From the NCBI RefSeq assembly GCF_963666665.1, contig NZ_OY762999.1:3568001-3632000 (forward strand): DNA of 64,000 nucleotides, in the 5' to 3' direction. This DNA is from Maridesulfovibrio sp. GTDB lineage: Bacteria > Desulfobacterota > Desulfovibrionia > Desulfovibrionales > Desulfovibrionaceae. The translations under genes and the position numbers were made by a program. The stretch's first letter is position 1. Every line of letters begins with the position of its first letter. Below are positions 8,408 through 16,416 of the stretch, piece after piece. Under the pieces are notes generated by a model that saw only the letters and a list, made by a program, of their open reading frames with translations, was not told the origin of the DNA and made no database searches.

Positions 8408-9046
8408 ATGAGTAGTGAAAGAAATATCCAGAAGTATCGGGGAAAGGTTTTCCGGGAAGACAGGGAGGTGCTCAATGGGCACCGGTCTGCGGTTTTCTGG
8501 TTCACCGGCCTTTCCGGATCAGGAAAATCCACTATTGCCCATGAGGTTGAAAAGCAGCTTTTTGATCGGTCCATGAGGGCTTACGTATTCGACGGGGATA
8601 ATGTTCGCCACGGATTATGCGGAGACTTAAGTTTTTCTCCGGCTGCCCGGACAGAGAACATCAGGCGTATAGCAGAAGTGTCGAAATTGTTTACGGAGAA
8701 CGGGACAATCTGCATGTGCGCGTTCATTTCTCCTCTTGAAAAGTATCGCCAGATGGCTCGCGAGATTGTAGGGGACGCTGATTTTTATGAAATATTTATC
8801 ACCTGTCCGCTTGAGGTTTGTGAAGAGCGGGATGTAAAGGGCTACTACAAATTGGCTCGTGAAGGTAAAATCAAGAATTATACCGGAATCTCAGCTTCAT
8901 ATGAGGCTCCGGAAGCTCCTGATCTGGTTGTTGATACGGATAAGGAAACGCTTGAGGAATCAGTGGCAAAGGTGAGTGGTTTCATTCTTGAGAAGGTTGG
9001 TTTTCAAGCTGTACAGATTGCCCAAAAAAAGAACTCCCCGAAATGA
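8408..9046 (+). CDS. cysC: Adenylylsulfate (APS) kinase
   Basis: The 212-residue protein has a P-loop at 34-42 (Gly-Leu-Ser-Gly-Ser-Gly-Lys-Ser-Thr), the family motif Asp-Gly-Asp-Asn-Val-Arg-His-Gly-Leu at 62-70, and Phe-Ile-Ser-Pro near residue 105. It phosphorylates APS to PAPS, the sulfate donor for sulfotransferases. The start at 8408 follows GGAGG by nine bases; an upstream in-frame ATG at 8306 would overlap the channel gene and lacks family support. In a sulfate reducer APS is normally reduced directly, so PAPS suggests sulfation chemistry. No sulfotransferase was recognised in this window. Confidence 0.93.
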   Translation: MSSERNIQKYRGKVFREDREVLNGHRSAVFWFTGLSGSGKSTIAHEVEKQLFDRSMRAYVFDGDNVRHGLCGDLSFSPAARTENIRRIAEVSKLFTENGTICMCAFISPLEKYRQMAREIVGDADFYEIFITCPLEVCEERDVKGYYKLAREGKIKNYTGISASYEAPEAPDLVVDTDKETLEESVAKVSGFILEKVGFQAVQIAQKKNSPK

Positions 9047-9065
9047 GATTTCGGGGAGTTCTTTT
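9027..9065. terminator. Bidirectional terminator overlapping the ends of two converging genes
   Basis: A perfect 17-bp stem (9027-9043 with 9049-9065) carries A and T runs at its outer ends, so it can act on both strands. The TGA stop codon of cysC (9044-9046) sits in the five-base loop. The far arm overlaps the stop codon of the minus-strand ketosynthase (9064-9066). Confidence 0.92.
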
Positions 9066-10038
9066 AGTATTTAAGTACAGCGCCGGACCAGCTGAGGCCG
9101 ATTCCGAATCCGAAGAGCATGATAGTGTCTCCTCGTTTGAGTTCCCCCCTGTTTTCCGCCCTCTTAAGGGCAATGGGGATGGTAGAGGAAGTCGTGTTGC
9201 CCACTTCGTACAGGTCGATGATCATTTTTTCTTCCGGGATCTTCAGCTTCTCGGCAAGTGACTCCAGAACCTTATTACTGGCCTGATGAAAGACGAAAAG
9301 ATCGATTCCATCCATGCCGACTCCGGCTTGCTCAGCCAGTTTTCTGATCTCATTCGGAATGGTCTTTACTGTGAACTGGAAGACCTTGAATCCGTCCATC
9401 TGCATGTCCGGCTTGGCGATAGGTGCGTTGTCTTCTTTTCCTGTTACAACGCTGATTCCTGAATTGAGGCAACGGATTGATTCACTGCGGCTGCCGTCTG
9501 TTCCAAAGAGAAATGAGGGAGCTGTTTCAGGTTTATCGATAATTGTCGCAGCCGCACCATCTGAAAATATAAGGAAAGATGTCTTGTTTTCCGGATCTAT
9601 AGTTTTGGAGTAGTTATCGACAGTTACAAAGAGTACCCGTTTAGATATTCCGGCTGCCATGTAGCCGTAGGCAATGGAAAGACCGTAGCAATACCCGCTG
9701 CAGCCGAGGCTTACGTCAAAACATTTGGTCGAAGACGGAAGGCCAAGTTCGTGTTGCAGGCAGGCGGAAACATGGGGCAGGAGTTGGTCCGGAGTCTGGG
9801 TACAGACGATCAGCGTGTCCGGTAATTCATCTGCAGATAGTCCGGACAGAACTTTTGACGCGGCTTTATAGGCCATCTGCAAGGTGGTTTCATCTTTTGC
9901 TGAGTGGTGCAGATAGCGAACGCCTGTCTTAGGCAGTGAGTTGCTTACATGCCAGTGAGGCTTGGTTTCATCCAGCTCATGGCAGTCTATGGTATATTCA
10001 GGGAGATAGTAGTCTATATTATTGATAAAGCTGTTCAT
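9064..10038 (-). CDS. 3-oxoacyl-ACP synthase III family protein (FabH-like)
   Basis: The 324-residue protein has a thiolase fold with the FabH catalytic triad: Cys113 in Gly-Cys-Ser-Gly-Tyr, His251 in Phe-His-Gln-Ala-Ser-Asn, and Asn281 in Val-Gly-Asn-Thr-Thr. Such enzymes condense an acyl-CoA with malonyl-ACP. It stands alone, away from other fatty-acid genes, so it may serve a specialised acyl chain rather than housekeeping initiation. It converges on cysC and shares a terminator with it. Confidence 0.88.
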   Translation of the reverse strand: MNSFINNIDYYLPEYTIDCHELDETKPHWHVSNSLPKTGVRYLHHSAKDETTLQMAYKAASKVLSGLSADELPDTLIVCTQTPDQLLPHVSACLQHELGLPSSTKCFDVSLGCSGYCYGLSIAYGYMAAGISKRVLFVTVDNYSKTIDPENKTSFLIFSDGAAATIIDKPETAPSFLFGTDGSRSESIRCLNSGISVVTGKEDNAPIAKPDMQMDGFKVFQFTVKTIPNEIRKLAEQAGVGMDGIDLFVFHQASNKVLESLAEKLKIPEEKMIIDLYEVGNTTSSTIPIALKRAENRGELKRGDTIMLFGFGIGLSWSGAVLKY

Positions 10039-10191
10039 TGCTCTTGCAACTGCATAGTGCTTGTTGTCTTCATAAGAAGGTAGTTAAGGATAAAGTAGTA
10101 TCGGATAAGTGATAGTCCGGGGATGGTTCTAATAGCGAGATTTTATGCGCTATGCAAGCTTGCAGGGTAAAATAATATACCTTCTTAGGTG

Positions 10192-10229
10192 TATATAAAA
10201 TGTCCGGCGTATCAAAGATACACCGGACA
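10192..10229 (-). terminator. Terminator after the small exported protein gene
   Basis: On the minus strand a 13-bp stem with one mismatched or wobble pair (10201-10213 with 10217-10229) is followed by TTTTATAT. It ends the gene at 10259-10843. Confidence 0.8.
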
Positions 10230-10258
10230 GGTATGGTCGGTGTTTGTTATACAGGTGA

Positions 10259-10843
10259 TTATTGGCTTTCGTTGACCGTTTTAATTGCTGTTGGAAGGAA
10301 TAGTGTGAAAATGTCATGAAGTCCGGCCATAAGCTTGCCTGCATTATCGCCGGTGTTGGTCATGTCTTTTTTTTGCTTGGATATATAGTTTTTGGCGAAA
10401 AGCAGCTTGTTGCTTTTGGTGACCATACCGTCCAGACGGACCTTGTAGTTCATTTCAAGCTGGCCGGGCCGGTTAATGTATACCTTGTTGGCAATACCGG
10501 TAATGATAAAAAGGTCTCCCGCTTCGTCCATGGTTTCGAAATATTCCACATCAAGACCTTCAGCCTTGAGTTGTTTGTAGAGCGATTGCCCCATCCAGGT
10601 TCCAATGTCCACTGAAGGGTAGTAGGTGAAAAGTTTGCTTTGACCTATTTCTTTAATGGGCTTGCTTTCTGTGAATTTAACAACCGCTATTTTTACAGGA
10701 CATGGGGGGATATCAATGTCGATCGGAGTATAATCTAATTGAAGTATAGTGTCTTTCATCTTTGTATCTGTGGAAAGACCTGTCTGGGGGAAAGCAAAAA
10801 TTATTAAGAGCAGAGTTGCTAGATACAGAGTTCTTCTTTTCAT
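10259..10843 (-). CDS. Small exported protein of unknown function
   Basis: The 194-residue protein begins with a clear signal peptide (Lys-Arg-Arg, a hydrophobic stretch, cleavage near residue 24) and no lipobox, so it should be periplasmic. The rest has alternating strand-like segments and an Ile-Ala-Val-Val-Lys-Phe-Thr-Glu opening. That outline recalls small envelope proteins such as YajG or transporter auxiliary proteins, but I do not recognise the family. It is a single gene with its own promoter candidate (10896-10924) and terminator (10192-10229). Confidence 0.65.
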   Translation of the reverse strand: MKRRTLYLATLLLIIFAFPQTGLSTDTKMKDTILQLDYTPIDIDIPPCPVKIAVVKFTESKPIKEIGQSKLFTYYPSVDIGTWMGQSLYKQLKAEGLDVEYFETMDEAGDLFIITGIANKVYINRPGQLEMNYKVRLDGMVTKSNKLLFAKNYISKQKKDMTNTGDNAGKLMAGLHDIFTLFLPTAIKTVNESQ

Positions 10844-10895
10844 GATTTCTCCCGTGTTATTAAGTGTAATGGTTGTGAAAATATATTTAGTTTCA

Positions 10896-10924
10896 ATCTA
10901 ATTGATCTGTGTTGTTTTTGTCAA
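10896..10924 (-). promoter_or_regulatory. Candidate sigma-70 promoter for the small exported protein
   Basis: On the minus strand a perfect TTGACA (-35, 10919-10924) is followed after 17 bases by TTAGAT (10896-10901), four of six matching the -10 consensus. It lies about 50 bases upstream of the start codon. Confidence 0.5.
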
Positions 10925-11125
10925 AGTTGATTTTAGAAGGCATGTATTGAGGCTGGAACTTGACCGGGACTGCGGGCTGGTTTACTTGCAGGCAGGCTGT
11001 GAGTATTTAGGGGGCGGTCGTTATTTTCTGTTTACTTAGTCTGGACTTTATAGGGTGGGTATGCTTTATTTCCGTGCCTTTCGGCAGTCATGATCGTTTG
11101 AAACAAGATTTGTGAGCTTTTTAAA

Positions 11126-12157
11126 GTGAAAGATATATCATCAATTAATCCTAAGAAAATACTTGTTTGTCAGTTGCGCCAGATTGGCGATGTTGTGTTG
11201 GCTACTCCTTCTGTTTCACTTCTCCATAAAAAATATCCTGATGCTGAAATTCATGTCCTGACAGAGGACAAGTGTACGCAAGTATTTGATAATAATCCGG
11301 CAGTCAGCCATGTCTGGGCTATTGATAAAAAGAAACTTCGTAATCCAATAAAGGCCTTGGCATTTTACTGGAAAGTGGGGCGGGCCGGATATGACCTTAT
11401 TGTCGATTTTCAGCAGCTTCCCCGTTGTCGGTGGGTTGTTCTGTTCAGTGATGCTCCGGTTAAACTTGCCGAGATGCCGCCGTGGTATAACCGTTGGCTG
11501 TATACCAATTGGCCTCAATCTATCCCGGATGGATACGCTGCCATGTATAAGGCTGGAGTGCTTAAGCCTCTTGGTATTGACTGGAATTCCGAGCGGCCGA
11601 TGATTTTTGTTTCTGATGAAGAACGAGCCGAAGCAAAGGCCTGTCTCGATTCCCTTGGTGTAGCCGATGATGAACCTTTGATTACAATTGATGCATCCCA
11701 TAGAAGGCATACCCGTAAATGGCCGGAAGAGTATTATGGAAAGTTGATCCGTTTAATTGCGGAGAAGCGTCCTAATTTTAAATTTTTTCTGCTTTATGGG
11801 CCCGGCGAAAAAGATGTAGCACTTAAGGTAAGGGAAGAGTCCGGAGTTGCCGATAAGTGTGTCATGGTTGAGAAACCCGGTTCTTTGAGAATTATGGCCG
11901 CTTTGATTGAACGGGCTATTCTTCATATTGGGAACTGTTCTGCTCCGAGGCATTTTGCTGTTGCCGTCGGCACACAAAGTATTGTCATGCCCGGTTCATC
12001 CGGAAGTTGGGTTTTCCCTTCACCGGAACACGAGGAAGTTGTCGCTGGTATTGAGTGCGAGCCTTGCGGTAGGGAGAAATGTGAACGCGGTGATTTGGCC
12101 TGTCTGACTAAAGTAATGCCGGAAGATGTTCTTTTAAGGGTTTTAGATAGAGTGTAA
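11126..12157 (+). CDS. Glycosyltransferase family 9 (heptosyltransferase-like)
   Basis: The 343-residue protein opens with the GT9 signature (Lys-Ile-Leu-Val-Cys-Gln-Leu-Arg-Gln-Ile-Gly-Asp-Val-Val) and has the second-domain donor-site pattern ending Pro-Gly-Ser-Ser-Gly-Ser. A Cys-Glu-Pro-Cys...Cys-x6-Cys patch near the C-terminus is typical of WaaF/RfaF relatives. It should add a heptose-like sugar to lipooligosaccharide core on the cytoplasmic face. The start is GTG with a weak ribosome site. It precedes the CPBP protease gene by 93 bases. Confidence 0.85.
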   Translation: MKDISSINPKKILVCQLRQIGDVVLATPSVSLLHKKYPDAEIHVLTEDKCTQVFDNNPAVSHVWAIDKKKLRNPIKALAFYWKVGRAGYDLIVDFQQLPRCRWVVLFSDAPVKLAEMPPWYNRWLYTNWPQSIPDGYAAMYKAGVLKPLGIDWNSERPMIFVSDEERAEAKACLDSLGVADDEPLITIDASHRRHTRKWPEEYYGKLIRLIAEKRPNFKFFLLYGPGEKDVALKVREESGVADKCVMVEKPGSLRIMAALIERAILHIGNCSAPRHFAVAVGTQSIVMPGSSGSWVFPSPEHEEVVAGIECEPCGREKCERGDLACLTKVMPEDVLLRVLDRV

Positions 12158-12250
12158 ACCTGCTACAAGGGGATTCTCTTGAGTGGGATGTTCGGTATAG
12201 TCCTTTTCAAGTGCTTTAATAATTGAATAAATGGGTAGATAACAAAGCGT

Positions 12251-12703
12251 ATGGTTTATGATTTTTTCGTAAACAGAATTTTGAAAGGGATTTGGTGTCA
12301 GTTCAAATGGGGGGCGGTCAGCTTAACTGATCCGGTCTTCTATTTATTTCTTTCTTTCGGTTTTGTAGGCCTATACGTTCCTGAGCCGGATCTTCAACTT
12401 TCTTTGAATCTGTTGTTCTTGAAAGCTTTATTTGAGGAGTTTTTTTTCAGGTTTTTGCTGCAGGAAGGAATTGATCGCCTGTTAAAGTATCAATGGAGAT
12501 TGGGGCCGCTTAGTCTTGCTAACTTTCTGGCATCGTTGACTTTTGCGTGTGTACACTTGATTCATCAGCCTCCCCATTGGGCTTTACTGACTTTTTTTCC
12601 GTCACTTGTCTTCGGCTATATATGGCAGAGATATAGGAGTTTGGTTTCCGCGACTCTTATCCACTTTGCCTACAATGCATTTTTGTTTTATCAGTTTATG
12701 TAA
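12251..12703 (+). CDS. CPBP-family intramembrane glutamic protease (candidate sorting-signal protease)
   Basis: The 150-residue, mostly hydrophobic protein has all the motifs of the CPBP (CAAX-protease-like) family: EExxxR (Glu-Glu-Phe-Phe-Phe-Arg, about 58-63), FxxxH (Phe-Ala-Cys-Val-His, about 94-98) and HxxxN (His-Phe-Ala-Tyr-Asn, about 138-142). It is short, like the exosortase-like Mrt proteases proposed for the MYXO-, Synerg- and JDVT-CTERM systems. A candidate substrate with such a C-terminus lies at 18669-20648, after gspD, gspE and the oligosaccharyltransferase. The role as its processing enzyme is inferred from this linkage. Confidence 0.8.
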   Translation: MVYDFFVNRILKGIWCQFKWGAVSLTDPVFYLFLSFGFVGLYVPEPDLQLSLNLLFLKALFEEFFFRFLLQEGIDRLLKYQWRLGPLSLANFLASLTFACVHLIHQPPHWALLTFFPSLVFGYIWQRYRSLVSATLIHFAYNAFLFYQFM

Positions 12704-12861
12704 TCTTGGATGGAGCTGAGAAAACTTGACTGGCTTTTGCAAGTGTAGGATGTTTGCTGGAATAGAACTTTATAATTGTTAGAATTTAAGGATTGTCGGC
12801 TGGATAGCAGAGAATCCTATACAGATAAAAAATGATTCTTACCGGATAACCGGCGGAGCTT

Positions 12862-14877
12862 ATGGCGTTGAATATGCTGAATAAATTATGTAAATTTGTT
12901 GTGGGACTTGTTTTGTCAATGGTTCTTATGGTTTCTGCCGCTACGGCACAGCCAGAAGGAGGCGAAGGAGTCCATGCCAACCTTGAAAGTATCTCTCTGG
13001 TAGAATTTATTAAATTTGTCGGTCGCTACACCGGTAGAAATATTGTTTTTCAGAAGGGAGCCTTGCCCGGTTCCCATATCAGCATTTATGCTGGACAGTC
13101 TCTCACTGAACCTGAACTGATGGCTGTTTTTCAGGAAGTTTTGAGTGGGGCTGGGTTTCATGCGGTTACCAGGGATAACGTGACCTATGTTTTGCCCATG
13201 CGTGATGCAAAGCTTATTTCTCCAGACATCAAGGCTTCACCCTCAGAGGGAAATGGTGAAGAGATAATCACTTCTGTTTTTCAGCTGGAAGGAAAAATGG
13301 ATCCGGCTAAGGTTCAAACTGTTCTGACGCAGGTGGCTTCTCGTATCGGGCAGGTAACACCTGTTCCTATGGCTGATGCCGTTATGGTCCGGGATTTACA
13401 GAGCAATGTTAATAAAATGAAAAAACTGCTTGGTATTTTGAAAAGGGCGGGCGCTGAGCAGGAGTTGGCTTTAATTGAGTTGGATAAGTCCAGTGCTAAA
13501 ACTGTGGCTACTAAACTGACTTCTTTTTATAAAAAATTATCGACAGCCGGTAAAACCGGAACTCCCCCGGTCATAGAATCTTTGGACTGGGCTAATAGTT
13601 TACTTGTTTCAGGAAGCAACGATCAGATTAAAACCATTAAAAGACTTATTTCCAAGCTTGATAAGGGCAGCGACGCCTATTCGAAGATGAAAATTTACAG
13701 ACTCCACAATATTGAAGCTGTTGTGGCCGGTGATGTTTTGAAAAGCCTTGTTACTGGGGGAGGTATTCCCGCTTCCAGTAAATCTGAGGGCAGTAATTCT
13801 CAATCTGATACCAGTGATTCATCCAAGTCTACTAAGTCCTCTACTTCATCTTCCAGTGGGTCTGACGACATTCAAGTCTCTGCAGATGAAACAACAAATA
13901 CTTTGATCGTAATGGCTAGTGCGGATCAATTGCCGCAGATTGATAACTTTGTTGAGCAGTTGGATCAGGCTCAGGATCAGGTTTATATTGAAGCCCTTGT
14001 TCTTGAAACCACCTTGGATCATGCCAAGGAATTCGGAGTTGAATGGCAGGGTGGCATTGACCTGGGTGGCAGTGTCGCCACTTTGGGGTATACTAAAACA
14101 AAAGATAGTAACCTTTCCACCTATGCTGCCAACCCTTCCAGTGTCCCAGGTGGCTATTCCATGGGGGTGCTGGGTGATACTATTTCTTATGCAGGTAAGA
14201 GTTTTCCCACTATCGGGGCCTTGGTAAACTTTACCAAGTCGGCCACAGATTTTAACCTCATATCCGCTCCCCAGATCATGACTCTGGACAATGCTGAAGC
14301 TGAGATCTTTGTCGGTCAGAACAGACCGTATAAAACCGGTCAGAGTACAACCAGCGGTGATGCTGTTGTTTCTACCTACGAATATAAAGATGTTGGTATC
14401 AAGCTTAAGATTACCCCGAGGATCAATCGTGAAGACGGGCTGGTCAAGCTCAAGGTATTCCAAACTTACAATACTGTTTCTGAAGCCAGTACGACAGAAC
14501 TTCCGATTACTAACGATCGTAAGACCGATACTACAGTGCTTCTGGCTGATGGTTCGACAATGGTTATCGGTGGCTTGATCAGAGCTGACCATACCCGCAC
14601 TGAAGCAGGTGTTCCCTATCTTTCAGATTTGCCTTTGTTGGGTTGGCTTTTCAAGACAACCAGCAACAGTGGCACCAAGAATACTCTGATGGTTTTTCTT
14701 TCAGCACGTATTATTCAGACAACCGAAGGGCTTGAAGCCTTAAGTAAAGCCAAGATGGACAAGTACAGAAATCAACGTAATCGAGTTAGTAATTTCATTG
14801 ATGAAGAATTTAATACCATCGGAAGTGATTCTAAAAAAAGCGGCGATGCAACTTCTTCCCTGTCAGACGGCTTATAG
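12862..14877 (+). CDS. gspD: Type II secretion system secretin GspD
   Basis: The 671-residue protein has a signal peptide (1-29), an N0 domain (about 38-112), N-domains with Ser/Asp-rich low-complexity linkers (about 308-335), and a secretin core (about 372-620) with the Val-Pro-Tyr-Leu-Ser-Asp-Leu-Pro-Leu-Leu-Gly signature. It forms the outer-membrane pore through which folded proteins exit. gspE follows after nine bases. The usual gspF-M genes are not adjacent. Start: ATG at 12862 with GGAG just upstream at short spacing; Met5 is an alternative. Confidence 0.93.
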   Translation: MALNMLNKLCKFVVGLVLSMVLMVSAATAQPEGGEGVHANLESISLVEFIKFVGRYTGRNIVFQKGALPGSHISIYAGQSLTEPELMAVFQEVLSGAGFHAVTRDNVTYVLPMRDAKLISPDIKASPSEGNGEEIITSVFQLEGKMDPAKVQTVLTQVASRIGQVTPVPMADAVMVRDLQSNVNKMKKLLGILKRAGAEQELALIELDKSSAKTVATKLTSFYKKLSTAGKTGTPPVIESLDWANSLLVSGSNDQIKTIKRLISKLDKGSDAYSKMKIYRLHNIEAVVAGDVLKSLVTGGGIPASSKSEGSNSQSDTSDSSKSTKSSTSSSSGSDDIQVSADETTNTLIVMASADQLPQIDNFVEQLDQAQDQVYIEALVLETTLDHAKEFGVEWQGGIDLGGSVATLGYTKTKDSNLSTYAANPSSVPGGYSMGVLGDTISYAGKSFPTIGALVNFTKSATDFNLISAPQIMTLDNAEAEIFVGQNRPYKTGQSTTSGDAVVSTYEYKDVGIKLKITPRINREDGLVKLKVFQTYNTVSEASTTELPITNDRKTDTTVLLADGSTMVIGGLIRADHTRTEAGVPYLSDLPLLGWLFKTTSNSGTKNTLMVFLSARIIQTTEGLEALSKAKMDKYRNQRNRVSNFIDEEFNTIGSDSKKSGDATSSLSDGL

Positions 14878-14886
14878 GGCGTATCC

Positions 14887-16368
14887 TTGAGTAATATATA
14901 TGATCTCAATTTAGTTCCACGTGAAGTTGTGGATATCTTTTTGACCTTTCCTCAGCGGAATGAGTTTATACCTGTTGAAGTCCGGGATAAGCAAATAAAG
15001 GTGCTCCTTCAGAATGAAGCATCTCTGCCTATGGCAGATTTTTTGGCCTGGAAGTTGGGTAAGAATATTGTTTCAGAGATTGTGTCTGAAGAAGAATTTT
15101 TCCCACTGCTCGAGCAGGCACTGACTGTCTGGGAAGAAGAGAGTGCCATTGAATCTGACTCTGATGATGCTGGCGGTGAAGATGGTCAGGATCTGTTGGG
15201 ATGGTCGCATGATGATGCTCCTATTGTCCGGTTGGTGAACAAGACCTTGCATCAGGCTATTTCTACCGGAGCCAGTGATATTCATTTCGAAGGACAGGGT
15301 AACGGTTTTGTCGTCCGCTATCGGCAGGATGGTGTGTTGAAAGCAGTAAAACGTCTTGATAAAGGACTACAGCCTACGGTCATCGCCCGTATCAAAGTTA
15401 TGGGTGAGATGGATGTTGCTGAAAGTCGCAAGCCTCAGGATGGCCGTATTTTTCTTAAGCTCGGACAGAAAGAAGTTGATGTCCGTGTTTCTACTATTCC
15501 TACCATGAGCGGTGAAAAAGCAGTTTTGCGTGTTTTGGACCGTTCTAAAAATATCCTTAATCTCGAAGAGTTAGGTCTTAAAGGACCTGACCTTGAACTT
15601 TTTCGGAAGGTTCTCGCCCAGCCCCATGGTATCGTACTTGTTACCGGTCCTACCGGTTCCGGTAAAACTACCAGTCTCTATGCAGGATTAAGTGAACTCC
15701 CTCGTGATGATAAGAACATTGTCACCGTTGAAGATCCTGTTGAATACCAGCTTTCAGGGGTCAATCAGGTTCAGGTCAACAAGGCTGCCGGCATGACTTT
15801 TGCCACCACTATCCGTTCCTTCCTCAGGCAGGATCCAGATATTATCCTTGTCGGTGAAATACGAGATCAGGAAACTGCAAGTACAGCGGTTCAGGCTTCA
15901 CTTACCGGTCACCTTGTTCTTTCCACTCTGCATACTAACGATGCTGCAACAGCAGTCACCAGGATGCTTGATATGGGTATAGAACCTTTTCTGCTGGCAT
16001 CTTCACTCTCTCTTGTGCTTGGACAGCGTTTGGTTCGCGTTAATTGTAAGCATTGCTCTAGAACTGTTGAGGTCTCCGAGAATACCCAGAAGCTATTTGA
16101 GGAAATTGAAGCTTTGCCTTCTATACAGACAGCTGGAGCAGGTTGTGAGCATTGCAATTTCACAGGTTTCAATGGAAGACGCGGTGTTTATGAGCTTATT
16201 CCTGTCACGGAAGATATGCGCGGTCTGATTATGGAAGTTGCCTCTTCAGACCAGATAAAGGCTTACGCTAAGGAAATGGGCCGTGAAACTATGGTCGACC
16301 ATGGTATCCGACTTGTCAGAGAGGGGGTGACGACCCTTGAAGAAGTTGTCAGGGTTACCAAGCTTTAG
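14887..16368 (+). CDS. gspE: Type II secretion system ATPase GspE
   Basis: The 493-residue protein has an N-terminal GspE domain (about 1-80), an acidic linker (82-105) and a AAA-like secretion ATPase with Walker A Gly-Pro-Thr-Gly-Ser-Gly-Lys-Thr at 254-261, an Asp box (Val-Glu-Asp-Pro-Val-Glu), Walker B (Ile-Leu-Val-Gly-Glu-Ile-Arg-Asp) and His box. A four-cysteine zinc loop (Cys-x2-Cys...Cys-x2-Cys, about 385-430) is present, as in GspE/PilB. It powers pseudopilus assembly at the inner membrane. The start is TTG, nine bases after gspD, so translation is probably coupled. Confidence 0.93.
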   Translation: MSNIYDLNLVPREVVDIFLTFPQRNEFIPVEVRDKQIKVLLQNEASLPMADFLAWKLGKNIVSEIVSEEEFFPLLEQALTVWEEESAIESDSDDAGGEDGQDLLGWSHDDAPIVRLVNKTLHQAISTGASDIHFEGQGNGFVVRYRQDGVLKAVKRLDKGLQPTVIARIKVMGEMDVAESRKPQDGRIFLKLGQKEVDVRVSTIPTMSGEKAVLRVLDRSKNILNLEELGLKGPDLELFRKVLAQPHGIVLVTGPTGSGKTTSLYAGLSELPRDDKNIVTVEDPVEYQLSGVNQVQVNKAAGMTFATTIRSFLRQDPDIILVGEIRDQETASTAVQASLTGHLVLSTLHTNDAATAVTRMLDMGIEPFLLASSLSLVLGQRLVRVNCKHCSRTVEVSENTQKLFEEIEALPSIQTAGAGCEHCNFTGFNGRRGVYELIPVTEDMRGLIMEVASSDQIKAYAKEMGRETMVDHGIRLVREGVTTLEEVVRVTKL

Positions 16369-16416
16369 GTCGGCTGGCTTCTATTACTGCCGAATTAAAT
16401 TTTACAGGACATAAAT

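Noticed and set aside
12725..12776. Possible sigma-54 or sigma-70 promoter before gspD
   Set aside because: TGGC and TTGC are too close for sigma-54. TATAAT at 12771-12776 is perfect but has no acceptable -35.
13846..14592. Minus-strand frame of 248 residues inside gspD
   Set aside because: No start signals or family features; the opposite strand encodes a conserved secretin core.
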